Positions 1-12,000 of a stretch of 64,000 nt of DNA are shown here, in pieces. Numbering within the stretch: position 1 is the first letter of the stretch; each line of letters begins with the position of its first letter. The notes under the pieces were generated by a model. That model searched no databases. It saw only the letters and a list, made by a program, of their open reading frames with translations, and was not told the origin of the DNA. The stretch comes from Ascaris suum (lineage: Eukaryota > Nematoda > Chromadorea > Rhabditida > Ascarididae). The stretch lies in assembly GCA_013433145.1 (NCBI GenBank), contig CM024190.1:4650001-4714000 (forward strand). Direction: 5' to 3'. The position numbers were made by a program, and so were the translations under genes.

Positions 1-333
1 TACAGGTATAATATTCGCCAGTCGACGATATTTACTGCTGTTGCCATGATGACCGCCTAATTCGGTAAATGTCGGCCGATGGTATTTGGGATATCAGCGG
101 TGATTAGTGCATTTGCGCTTATTGGCGCCCTATGTGATTCGGCCGCTCAGTTTTCTGTCTCCTAGTTCGTTCAGGCAGTTAGTTGTGGTTTTCCAAAATA
201 GTATCGTTGGACTGGTGCAGAGCTAACTTTAAGCCAAGACGAAGGCTAACTGTTAGAAATGAGGTAATCAAACCTCGTCGGCTGGTCGAATTTTGCACAG
301 CATCGTAAAACGACAGGTAAGTGCAATGCTTAC

Positions 334-430
334 CGAAGTGAAACACTTTCTGCACAGCAGCACCAAGTTTCTTATTCATCGTTTCTGAACGCAACGAGTC
401 CCAGAACATTCCGTATGAAACCCAGAGCAT
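334..430 (-). CDS. Putative first coding exon of an unidentified gene leaving the window on the left
   Basis: An ATG at 430 opens 32 codons reading MLWVSYGMFWDSL... to ...QKVFHFG, then meets a good splice donor (CTTCG|GTAAGC) at 333. Composition and donor make this a plausible first exon. It would be divergent from eEFSec, about 630 bp away, so the stretch between could be a shared promoter region. I could not find the next exon in the 333 bases left. The family is not recognised. A chance open frame remains possible. Confidence 0.35.
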
Positions 431-575
431 TGAAGTTGATTAGGTGTGCTGCTTGATTCGAAAAAGGTTTTAGGAGGTTGGTGATACCGGCCGGTTATTC
501 GAGTCGGTGAAGAAGAAGGGTGAAGGGTGAAGAAGCAAGTTGCAAATAGTGGTTTTAAAGTTCATTTCAGCAACA

Positions 576-946
576 ATGCAGTTTGAGGAGAGACCAAGCA
601 CTGCTAGACCTGCAAGACTGGGCGTTATGGGGTTATCAGCCATTTATTCTGATTCTGCAAGCAACGGATGAAGTCGTTGGACTTACTAGAAGTCGCTACC
701 TCGTTTCCTTTCGTTGCAAATTCTCCACGTTGTAGTTTCGTAAAATACAAAGTCAGACTAGCTCGGAAGGTTCGCATTGTTCATCGGTATTTGCAAGCAT
801 TGAGTTCTCTGCATTATCACGAATTTCTTTGTGACGAAAGCAATTTCTTTGAATGTTACCGCTCTCTTACATTTTTTGGTTAGTTGTCATATCGCGGAAC
901 TTCATCTTGAAGCACTAATATAATGCAGACATTTCTTCGAAGAACG
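576..946 (+). other. Region upstream of eEFSec with two possible small 5' exons
   Basis: Two short openings lie here. The ATG at 576 starts a 31-codon frame (MQFEERPSTARPARLG...SASNG, then TGA). The ATG at 923 starts eight codons (MQTFLRRT) followed by a strong donor, ACG|GTATGT, at 947. The second could splice in phase 0 to the ATG-containing eEFSec exon at 1062, since an AG directly precedes that ATG (gaatag|ATG). The AG could equally be a spliced-leader acceptor. Neither small exon is proven. Confidence 0.25.
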
Positions 947-1061
947 GTATGTAAAATCACTGATACAGTCGCAACGCACTATGTGGACGTATATGTAGTG
1001 AAAAATTGCCTAAATTTTCTATTGCACTGAAAATGTTAAATTTTTTTAGTGGATAGAATAG

Positions 1062-4000
1062 ATGAACGAGAGGGACGATGAACGAACGGTCTCAGAAGAG
1101 ACTGGAGTGAACGGGTTGCATGATCGGATGGCAACGAACGTGCTTCTCGAAACACTGCCGATCGATGGTGACACAGCTACAGAGAATGGCGAAACTGCAT
1201 CTCCGCAGCACAAAAGCAATAGCGAAGTAGATGGCGCAGCTTGCTCACAATCTCTCGGTAATGCTCGTATCTTAACTGTCTTGAACGTACTGCTAGCACT
1301 GTATTCGCTAATTTTTCGATTCACTATGAACTGTTTTGACATTTGCATCGAACAGCTAACTATTAAAAAGAAACCTGATAAAGTGACTGTTGACAGCAGT
1401 TATCTGGCCGAACGACCTATTTCGTGAACCGCGAAGTGTTAAACTGCTCTTCAGGTGTTCGGGAGAGTCGCACCAACAAAGTGTGCTTGAACGTTGGCAT
1501 TCTGGGACACGTTGACTGCGGCAAGACAACGCTTGCACGTGTGATTTCCTCTATCGCTTCTACCGCAGCCTTCGATAAGCATGCGAAGGCACAGAATCTA
1601 AGAGCGAATACCATCGACTTGGGCTTCTCGTCGCTGAACGTCGATGGGTATACAGTCGCGCTCATTGACTGTCCCGGTCATGCGTCACTCATTGGGTTGG
1701 TTCTTTGTGTTGTTTCATCGTCTTGTGGAGAGGTCCAGTCTTGACAAAAATGATGTGGTTTACGTATTTGTTCACATGCTGTTTACAGAGTTTTTACTAA
1801 CTGCCGCCTGTTGTTTACACGTTTGGAGAGGCGGTGTTTTATTCGGACCGCCTCATTCTGTTTTCCTCAGCTACAGTAAATAGAATGTGCATTTTTGATG
1901 ACAACTGCTTTGTGTAAGCACATTGAATATCTGAATCGGAGGTGCGATGATTATGGGATGGTCGTGGTAGAAGAACTGTTTTCAGCGAGCAGGCACATCG
2001 AGAGTGTGCTAGATGAGTGAGGATGGCACATTTAAGGGCGGTTTTGTCCGCGTCGAGCGTTTTCGATATGGCAGTTGTTGTGGTGGACGCGCAGAAGGGA
2101 GTGCAACCGCAGACCGCCGAGCATCTTTTGCTTGTCTCGATCCTTTGTCCGCAACATGTCATCATCGTACTCAACAAAGTAATTCTCTCTGCTCTTATAT
2201 TCTGCAAGTTTTCTTGCCCGCTTCTGTTCTTTTTCGTTTAGAACAGAAGACATTTATAGAATAGTTGATTGTTTGTGCTTTGAAATGGAAGGAATGGCAG
2301 TGAAGTTACATTGACAGATGCGACGGTGAACGCAGCAATGTTTTGCTCCATTGTCCTTTTTGGCTGTCTATAATAGAGCTGCAGTGTCCCAATTCGCATG
2401 CTTTCGTCCTGTTGTTGGCTTCATTTGGTTGTTTTATCGCTGTCTAGATTCGAAGTGATTCAGAGGTACTTCAGATTGATCTCGTCAATAGTGAACAGCT
2501 GGAATCTATTCGGAAACGAATGCGTAAAGTGCTTAAGTACTTCGGAATTCCCTCACAGTCGCCAATTGTTTCGGTTTCACTAGTTGGTTCGAGAGCTTCT
2601 GAATCGGCAAAAGCGTTGATTGAGACACTCAGATGCAATCTGTATGAACCGAAGCGGATCTCTTCAGGGCGTTTCGTTATGAGCGTTGACCATTGCTTCC
2701 CAATTAGAGGCAAGGGAACCGTCATGACGGGTACCGTCGTCGATGGGTGCTGTAGGTAATGTTATTTTCTTTGTCGATTCATTGTTATGACTTGTTCTTC
2801 ATGTAGAACTCTTGTGCGAGGGGGGAAAGGATCGAAAAGAAACAAGTGTCAAGTTAGAAGGGCGTAGAAGGGTTGAATAATTCGTTTAAATGCATCCAGC
2901 CCGTCTACTATTTATAATGGAGGTGCATACGATGCTGCTTCAAGATTAACGCAAGAAATTGTCGTATTACCTAGAATAGAACTCCCGAAATGTTTTCACT
3001 TTCCACGATTATTTTATGGGAGGAAGGGAGGGGGAGGGAGGAGGGAAGGATTGATGAAGTTGTGTTTGTAGCCACATTTTCGGCAGGGTGCAGTATTATT
3101 GCTTAGCACTTCGATCCTCTGAAAATAAGCCTTTTTTCTTTGAATCCTTTAATTGATAGATTGTTTGTTGTGGAAAAGTTTTACCGAAGCGGGATTATTT
3201 TCCCTCAAGTTTAATGGCCGTTCTTTTCGATAGGGAGGACTATTCTTTTCAAGTATTTTCTGCCATCAATGTTCGGTTGTCTTCGAGGAATTTATCTCAC
3301 AGATGAGAGCTTCCCAGTTAGATTGAATATTTACAGAAATTTCGCTACACGATTTCTGAGATAATTTCGGAACGTTGTTCATTCTGGTTGGTTTGCTTTG
3401 TTGAGCATATTAAATTAGGCACGTTTAAAAGATACTATCGCACATTATTCTACCGCTACAACGGGTCGATCTTCGATTCACTGTTTTCGTATTCATCACA
3501 GTTCATTGGGGCCTTTGCTATTTCCTGTGGCCACTTAACGCTTCTTGCTCAAATATTCGACTGATCACCGGGAGTTCCCTTCATGGGGTGAATTATGCTA
3601 CAAAGCTGTCAGAAGTTGTGAATGTGATGATCTGGAAGTGTTATTCTGGTGTATAGGTTGCAAATGCTCATTTTCGATTGCTCTCTTTTCGATCCCTGAT
3701 GAAATCTGTGCATAGAGCGAGTCGCACATCTCATTTATTCTTTTTCATTATGAGTCTGTGGTTGCTTTAGTGATATTTAGCATTCACTTTGTGGTAATAC
3801 GAGTTGAGGTGGATACTGCTGTCCGATCGACTGCTTTAGCTCAAATTTTTACACTAATTAGGGTAGTGATTGATGAGGAAACTGCCGTCGAGAATATCCA
3901 GACAAAAGTGTCATTTTTCGTCTCTTGATGCAGCATTAATATTCGTTCAATTTCGCTCTTGATCGTTTGTGGCATGCAAATTTGAGCAGCCTGAACACCC

Positions 4001-5446
4001 ATGCATTTGCTGTGAAATTATTACTAGTTCTGCCGATTTTTTTTAAATAGAGAAGCTCCGAGCTATTCAGCAAAGTGTCCCTGTGCGTTCGTAATTGAGA
4101 GCAAACGAAAGTATGCGCCTAAATCTCATATATTCTTTTAACATGAGGAGGAGATTATAAGGTCCTCACTCAGAAATGAGAGAATCTCGACAGTATCCGA
4201 GTTCCTCGAGAATTTTATGCAAATTTTGGCGAAGAAGCGGCTTTTCGAGAAACGCGTATATTCGCTGTAGCAGTACGCTTGCGTTAATGAACTAACGTCA
4301 GGCTTTTGTGCTAGGTGCTATTCAATTTCTTCAAGTAAATTTTCTTGCAAAAGCGTTAGTATATAATAGTCGAAATATGATAGTGAGGAAAGTCTTGCTT
4401 TTTGGTTGAGAGGAGGAGAGTGCGGCGTGAGGTTGTGTTTGTATGGGACTTCGGGGCAGTGCGACAGGTTAATTACGAACTGCCTGCAGTACTATTCCTC
4501 GAGACTTTGCCCTGCGCATTCTGTCGAGTTTGCACGCTCGTAGTTAGTCATTCCTCCCGTTTCCATGCCACTTCAACGAAAAGAAAAGAAAAGATGTGTG
4601 AATTTGGGTTGATTCTGAACAAATTTCAGTGTTGGAATGGAAGTGGTGATTCCATCATTAAAGGAGAAACGCAAAGTGAAAGGAATGCAGCGGTGGAAGG
4701 AGGATATAAAATGTGCCTGCATGGGGGAACGTGTCGGCGTACTCTTTCAGGATATCCCTACTAAAGACATTGATCGCACGGTGATCTTCCAGCCGGCTGC
4801 ACTTGACACAGTACAGGTTGCGTTGGCTAGCATCACACAGATTTCGCATTTTAAATGTGAACTTTCGGATCGTTCCAAAATTCATGTTTCGATTGGCTTC
4901 GAAACGGTTATGGCGACTTGTCAATTCCTGGTCGAAGATGACAAAGAGGAATTCGAACAACTCTCAAATCTGGACGAGCGTGTCACGGCTGTTTTACTTA
5001 CACTAGATCGCCCTATATATGCCAGAGAAGGTAGCTTTTACATGGCAGCAAAGCTAGACATGCAAGGTAAGGGTTGTCGATTCGCGTTTTACGGTAACGT
5101 CCTGAGGATGTTGAGCAGCGGTAATGAGGTGTGCAGGTTCCGCCGCAAACATCGCTCGGGGTGCGTGGCTCGGATCGAAGGGGACAGGACAAGCGTGATT
5201 TGTACATCACTGTTCAGCAAGGAATCCGATGTTGACGCATTTTTATCAATGGTGGTAAAGTTGTCTACTGGAGAGAGGGGCACTATTGAGGGTCCCTTCG
5301 GTAAGAGTGGCAAGATACGAGTGCGTGTTTCACAAGGACTCTCGGACGAGACAGTGGCAGCAATAACTGCTGGCGAAAAGGTCACGGTGGAGTTGTGGAT
5401 GAAGAAGTATTTAAATAACGGGAAGCTGATGTCCTACCTTCCTTGA
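1062..5446 (+). CDS. EEFSEC: Selenocysteine-specific elongation factor eEFSec (SelB family)
   Basis: GTPase that delivers Sec-tRNA[Ser]Sec to the ribosome at UGA codons with a SECIS-binding partner; acts in the cytosol. My exons are 1062-1257, 1455-1695, 2037-2178, 2475-2755 and 4630-5446. All four junctions agree in phase, and the total of 1677 nt gives 558 aa. Visible motifs are G1 GHVDCGKT, STAAFDK, IDLGFSSL (switch I), G3 DCPGHASLI, G4 NKID (split by intron 3), then SVDHCF, GKGTVMTG of domain 2, and a C-terminal domain 4 with KLSTGERGTIEGPFGKSGK. Odd points: about 80 residues precede G1, where the family usually has about 10, and the usual RERGIT of switch I reads NLRANT. The human protein is about 600 aa, so length is normal. 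The first ATG follows an AG directly, so a spliced-leader site or a further 5' exon is possible. Confidence 0.9.
2756..4629 (+). other. eEFSec intron 4, long
   Basis: This intron of 1.87 kb separates the domain 2 exon (donor TGTAG|GTAATG) from the last exon (acceptor aaatttcag|TGTTGG). I see no coding exon in it. A purine-rich G/A stretch sits at about 3018-3050. The other eEFSec introns are about 200-340 nt. Confidence 0.6.
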
Positions 5447-5636
5447 ATCTTCATTGTGTTCTTCCTGTTTGCAGGAAGTATCACCTCCTGATTCATGTGA
5501 TTTACAATTATGCCACTATATTAATGGGCACAAGAAATTCAATGCGTGTATGCACCAACTGTTTTGAATGCTGCTGGTAGTGTTAGCTGGATGATAATCC
5601 TTAGCGTGGAGCAATGAAATTGGCTTATTTTTTCAG

Positions 5637-5848
5637 TGAATGACACCATTGTTCTCGATCGCCTGCCACTTCCACTTTTGCTGGAACCTGTCAGATACCT
5701 GCCTGAAATATATAATAGATGCGTGGATGATTGTGGACTTTTGGGAATGATTTGCATTGTATCATGTTTAAACGGTATCCGAGTCGCCTTACCGTCCCTT
5801 CCCTTAATTTGTCCTAAGAGGAAGAGGAAGACTAACTCTAGGAGGTAG
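5637..5848 (+). other. Orphan exon-like open frame after eEFSec
   Basis: A strong acceptor (cttattttttcag) at 5636 opens a frame that reads NDTIVLDRLPLPLLLEPVR, continues through a Cys-containing hydrophobic stretch, and ends in a basic tail (PKRKRKTNSRR) at a TAG. No ATG lies in this frame, so an upstream exon would be needed. The eEFSec stop lies only 190 bases upstream. It could be an alternative last exon or a fragment of a separate gene. Function unknown, and chance is not excluded. Confidence 0.25.
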
Positions 5849-8800
5849 GGAAAATTTAGAAATTTCGAAGCTTGCATACAAATGCCAGAAATCTTATCGT
5901 TAGGTAAAATCGTTTTCAGAGTACTTTGAATCGCTAGACGTAAACGTATATCGTTAAATTTTCGCGCCTTTAAAAAGGATTATAGGAAAATGTAATGATC
6001 CGTAATGTAAATGTTGGTAGAGTTTCCTTCCTGAAATGTGGAGTGTATGAGGGTGTTCGTGTGTGGCTCAAACGCCTGTTTCGATTGCCTTTTTATGCTT
6101 TCAACACTTTCTTCACTTCCGTTACGCCATGTTTTTAGGCACGATTGCAAATGAAAAAACGTAAAGTTAACCCGTTTAGTAGTACACATCGTTTAGTAAT
6201 TCATCTGTGCACTTTCCAGTGGTGTAGTTGCTCCTCGTACTGCGCAGTAATTGAGTCTATAGTGATACGCGAATTCTCATCAACCAGGGAGTTGAGTTCT
6301 GCTTGGCTTATTGACGAGTCCGGCGTGAGCAGTCTCTTTACCAGAAGTTTATGGGAATGCTGAGAATAAGGTGCGCATCTGCCTTGTTTACTTTCCCGGA
6401 ACAATTTCGTTGAGTAGCGTGATTGGTGTTGAGATGATTGCTGTGTTGCTTAATGGCTCATCCGATCGTTCATTTGTAAACATTCTTATTAGTAAAAGCG
6501 GCATTTTAAATGTAGTCTGATGTGAGCTTTGGTCATCTATTTGATGCTAACGGATCATGGCAATTTGCCAAATAACCTCTGTTTTGCATTTTTAACGAAA
6601 ATAAAATATTCGTTTCAAAAACGCGTTGCATTCACATCAGTGTTGCTAGTCACGTCGACGTTCGTACTGCACTCTATATGCGTTTTATCTTTTTGAAGAA
6701 ATACTTGAAACATCTCGCGTTCACTTCCGCATTGTAGTCGTTCTGATTTTGCAATGAGGCTGAAAAATAGCGCACGTGAATTTTTTCGCAAATCCCTCGA
6801 GCATACCTCGATGAGAGGTGCTAATTTGATGTGGAAAAGGTCACTCATCGCCTTAAAGGACTGCCAACGCTATGTTGGCATTGCAGGAAGTTTTTTCGGC
6901 TCCCTTTACAAATCTCACCACAATTGCCCATCTTTTGATAGGTGTGTGCATGTGAGGCATGGAAAAGAGGAGGCTGAAGGACTAAAAGTACTAAAATATC
7001 CAGAAAACGGCTTTGTAACGAGTGAGGCTGTGGTGAATGAAGTTAGTACAATACGTTTCAGTGGTTGTTTTTGCTCGCGTTTGTGAATTCAGTGCAGGTC
7101 ATTGTCTCTTCGTGCCTCAAATAAATCTTTCTGTATGAATTTTTCAGTTTGCATTCGTCCCATTCAATTAGCCCATTTGAAAAGATTCCAGCACTTGTGC
7201 CCATTGTGTGCAGTTAAAAACGCTTTTAGTCATGAAAATGCGACTCCTTAAAAAACTCTTGTTGCGTTCGTCGCTCGTCCTTTTCATGCTGTCGTCTGCA
7301 TTGTAGTGCACCGTCTTGGAGGTAAGGATGGCTCGTCAATTATGGGTCTTAGCAAATGCTTCGAAGGCGCTATAACGAATCGATGTTGTTGTAAGGTGCG
7401 AGCTGCGGGCATTTCAAAGCAAAAGGAGACTTGATAAGATCGGCTTTCAGCGCACATATTATCTGGTAAAACAACGTATGCGAATAGATCATTCAGTTTC
7501 AGTTTGATTGGAAATGAAACAACTTTTCGCTGAATATTTCCTGTCCATTAATCGCACTGCAGTTTGCGTGCCATCTTCAAGCCAACGAGGAATCGTTTAG
7601 GCAAGGCAATTTACGTGCCAACCGTTCCGCTTCTAGGCAATTCCCAAAACGCCCGTTTTTCGCGGTGAAGCAGTCACTTCGAGAACACAATATAACATCG
7701 CCTTCAAAACGGCACCAGCTGGTAATAAAGAGTGAGCATTCGCAACCGGAATAAAAGAGAAGCAAACACTAGTGTGTTTAAGCAGTAGTGTAAAAGTAGA
7801 AACCTGTTAAATTTTCTTCGCCCGTTCATTGGTGGTTAATTCCCATAATTTCTTTGAGCGAGGAGATTCTCTTGGATGCGGTTAGGATATGCGCCCTAAC
7901 AGGCGATTCTTTCCAACAATGTCAGTCTTTTCTAATTAGTGACAATTGCTTGCAAATAAAGGAAGAGATGGTTGTTTGTTGCATTCTGACGGCAGATTCA
8001 AAAGTTTTAAGGGGGCACATGCAATAGTGGCATTGCGTTTTGCAATGCAATTAGCATAGCACATTTCTGATTTTTCTTTTGCTGATGTTTTTGCAGCGGT
8101 GTCTTAATTGCTCATTCTATATCTGAGCGTTTTTGTGTGTTTACTTCTCTCATAGTTCCACAAACGATCGCCAAAAGTAGAGATTCATAAAATTGCACAA
8201 TTACATTATGCTCATCGCGCCGCTTCTTTCGCTTTGGTTTGTCGAATTCCACACAAGCTATCAATATATGAAAATGTCATGCACATTGTTCGCACAGGCA
8301 GATTTTGTTGTACTTTTTACCGAGTGCGAAGGGTAAAGCGATTTTTCACTAAGAGCTGCTTCATACGGGCGATACATTGTTAGTCACTCTTTCCTTCTGT
8401 TTGAATATCCGTGCAGTCGGTTGTTGCTGTGAGCGAGGTTGTAAACGACCTCTATCGTAGCCAATTTCCCTGGTGCGTTTCCTTCACTTCCAATTTAAGT
8501 TTATCCTCGAGTCGATATCAGGATCAATTTTTAAAGAAACAAACGACGAGATGTTCAAAACCGGAAGAGACAACACTGCTTTATACGGCTTTCTGAACAG
8601 ATTAATTGATTGGGGCTGCAATGAATAGTGACAGGCGGCAGAAGTTCACTCTATACAAAATCGAAGCTTTTGCAACGGTGAAAAACACTAGAAAAAACAT
8701 GCGAGGGAACGCTGAAAAAATTCAGCTTTCTGTTGCATGAGGATGGTCTCCGTCTTCAGTGGTGGGGATCGAGCACTAATAACCTACCAAGAGAATTGAG

Positions 8801-9090
8801 TTGCACCCTTGTGCGTTTCAGAATAAGCTTAAGCGAAGGTCAACCAGGTATCTAGACGCAGGCGTGCAGATATTTTGGCTGTCATTTTGCAGATGTGCTC
8901 TTAGGAAATTCTTGAAAAAAGAGATTCCCTACTTCCAGTTCTTTCTTTTCTTGAATGCACAGGTGCAAGTGATCTGTGAACTGTGGTAGGGTGATGCTAA
9001 TGCTAAAGATATCAGAGAGCGCATTCTTGGGGCTAGGAACGTTTATAGCTGGAGCTGATTGTACTTTGTCTATAAATTGCTGGTTTCTAG
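5849..9090. other. Intergenic stretch without a supported gene
   Basis: AT-rich sequence between eEFSec and the MTRES1-like gene. The longest ATG frame (6754-7086, +, 110 codons) has no recognisable motif, and its length is expected by chance at this base composition. A possible polyadenylation hexamer AATAAA sits at about 6600. Nothing else stands out. Confidence 0.5.
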
Positions 9091-12000
9091 ATGAGGTTGC
9101 TGCTTTCCACTAGTGCATGGATGCAGGCGAATGTGCCTAAGATGCTGCCGATGGCGAAACAAGGTTGTATAGCGCCGCCTCATTGTGCCTCTGCATCGGC
9201 TTACCCACTGGCACGATGCTATAGTTCGAGGAGAGGAGGCGATTCGGAAGCGAGTACAGCAGATGACGGTCTCCCGAAAGACTATAAACTGAAAACGCTT
9301 AAGACTGGAAGCAGGCGGCTTGACACAGTGATCAATAGGGCCATTGGCAAAAGCAGCTCGTTAGTTTTGCACTCTTTAATTACATAAGTTTTTTTACTTC
9401 CCTGCCATGTTTTTGGGAGCTACTTTCCACGCTATGAACCCCAAGTTATTGACTGTGAGCATAACAGAGCCATCTTTGGTTGTCAGATTTGCGTATGTCA
9501 GTGTCGACCCCGAGAAGTGGCTACCGGCAAGCCAGCAGACAGTGGCTCGGATATGCATTTTCAGGGAGCTATGAGTAATGCGGATCATGCCGTAGTTCAG
9601 TGCTTCGTGTCGCTTCCTTTGCTCATATCCGGATGCGGCAACCAAGATGATTATTAAATATCGTACGGTCTTTTGTCGCTAAAGTTTTGAGCTGTGAAAA
9701 TTGAAGACCGTAGTGTATTCCAAAAGCACTATCGAAGAATAGTTGGCCTGTTCTTTCTTTGCCATTTAAGACGCGGAATTTTTTGACGGCACTTTTTCGC
9801 TAACTAGGGGAAAGGGCTGTACAGTTTTTAAAAGCAGAGAGTAATTGTTGTTAGTTTTCAGTGGTTTTGACAATTGTGACTGCTGCAGACGTCAAATCTA
9901 CTAGAGGGTTGAAGCGGCCGCTTTCACATTTTGGACGGTTGCAGGTCCAAGCACTGAGTGGATGAGGATGTCTATTTTCATCTGCTCGGCGTAAGCATCT
10001 TGGTAGCAATTTTGAGCAGGCATAATAACTTCCTGCATGGAACGGGCAAAACCTTTTACAACTACTCAAGGTCGGATTTTTCTGATGTAGTTAGCAAAAA
10101 AAAACCGACGAAAATCTATGCACTTTGGGCGTTGAGAATCGGCAAAAACGAATCAGCCGTACTTTGGAAGTGTATCAAGACGATGTAGTGGAAAATTTAT
10201 GCAACATTCGACGCAACCATTGCTACACAATTAGCTGAAGTTTTCGTCCATATACTATGCATGAAAATTTATCGTATATCTTAGCCAAGAGTATGACGTC
10301 GGCAGCAGAGCTTCATTCGTAGGATTTGTCGCCCATTCCGATCGCGCGTCTTATTGGGCAGCAGTGGCATTCACATTTTCACGTCTCATTTGAATATTTC
10401 CTGTGAAAGAGCTTCTCTTCTAGTGAGTCAAAGTAGAAAACAACCGCATTGCACTTTTATAATGCGTCCCTGTATCTTGAAAACAGCGCAAATAAGCGCA
10501 GCGTGTTATCTGCCTATGATTCACTCGCGCCGCTCCTGTCCCTATTAGCATCCGCTGTTTCGGATTTTCGTTCATTTAAAATCTGCCTTGGTCTTAAAAA
10601 AAGTTTCATGAACATCACCGAACTTCAAAATATTTCCCCTCTGTCTTAACGATGTGTACAAGCTTTACTGGATTCTCCTTGTCGAATCAGTGGCTCATTT
10701 TTTTAATCCAAAATCAAGTTTAAACTCAACTTTAAATCTTCGACGCAATTTTTGTCCAGAAAGGAGGGCTTATAATTGAAAGTTAGGGTGCTATTTCTTA
10801 AAAAGGAAGGAGGCTTTTAATCGGACTCTTACGATATTGTTAGAGTGAAGGTGATTCGGAGAAACGGTGAGTTAAACGTTATTGCAAATATGATTACGAG
10901 ATGAATTGCTTGACTAAGAAATGTCTGAATTTTGCATTTGAGGATTGTCGAACGATCTATTGAGGTGTTTCTGTTGAATGATGGTGCGGTGAATGGGGAA
11001 TTTTGCTCAGTGAATGCGTCAATGAATGGGGCATTAATTTTGCATAATGGGAAAGTCACATAAATTTCCCATAATGAAAGGATCTCATAAATTTTACATA
11101 AAGGAAGAATCACAATCGTTGTATCATACGATCGCTTCACTAATGAGGTGAAATTGTTGCATGAGGAATTCACAGCAGAGGTGGTTGATGTGTTTTTGAC
11201 TTCCAACAGTTTAAATTATTATCTGCATGCAGCAGTGTTTTAAGCGAAGCCGAGTATCGGGTAGCAGCTTGAGGCATCGTTCATGCTTCATTCTTTACAA
11301 ACCTGGAAACTGTGCGCAGTATGACGCTATGACGGTTATCACTTGAAAATGAAGCGTCGACGCAGCATTGGGCGCCGACGGGAAAGAGTCACACAAAAAA
11401 CTGTTGCATGAAGCCACAGTAGTGAACATGCTTATTGGCACTTCGCATGTTGGCGTCATTGTTGTTAGCACCTCGCAGGTGTGCCGACTTACTTGTGTCT
11501 CATGATGAGTCGAACACACTGGCACATTTTCCACTGCTGGAAGACCTAGTGTACTACCTTTGGTGTTATCTGTGTATACAGATTATTACTTCGTTAATCA
11601 TGCTGTAATAGGTCGGTTCACTAAAAACATTTGATGCTGCAGTCGTTCAGGTGGCGTTGCTGAAAAGCGAATTACAAAGCCGACTAGCAGCAGTCTAATT
11701 GATTACTTCAATTTTTTACTGCGTAAACGAAAAATGCATAAAGAAGTATTTGTAGAAACGCTGACGTGTAATAAAAAATTAAATAAAGTGGGATAAATTT
11801 GGTGTATGGCAGCAAGAAAGCACCAATAGTGGGCGCTTCTAGGAAAATAAGGACGCTAAAAGTGGAACGGAAAAGAAAGCATAGAGTAAAATTAATAGAA
11901 CTAACATGGATATCGTGTTCAGAAACAGGTTGAGGGGTACTCATTTACTCAATGATATGATGATTATGAAAGTGTACTCTCTGATTAAACAGCGCGATTT

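Noticed and set aside
1258..1427. Apparent membrane segment (ILTVLNVLLALYSLIF) continuing the frame that starts at 1062
   Set aside because: The GTAATG donor at 1258 and acceptor at 1454 join in phase to give eEFSec and a total length divisible by three. The hydrophobic stretch is read-through of the intron.
10829..11206. 125-codon minus-strand frame
   Set aside because: It covers the short tandem repeat at 11025-11115, has no splice sites or motif, and is intronic.
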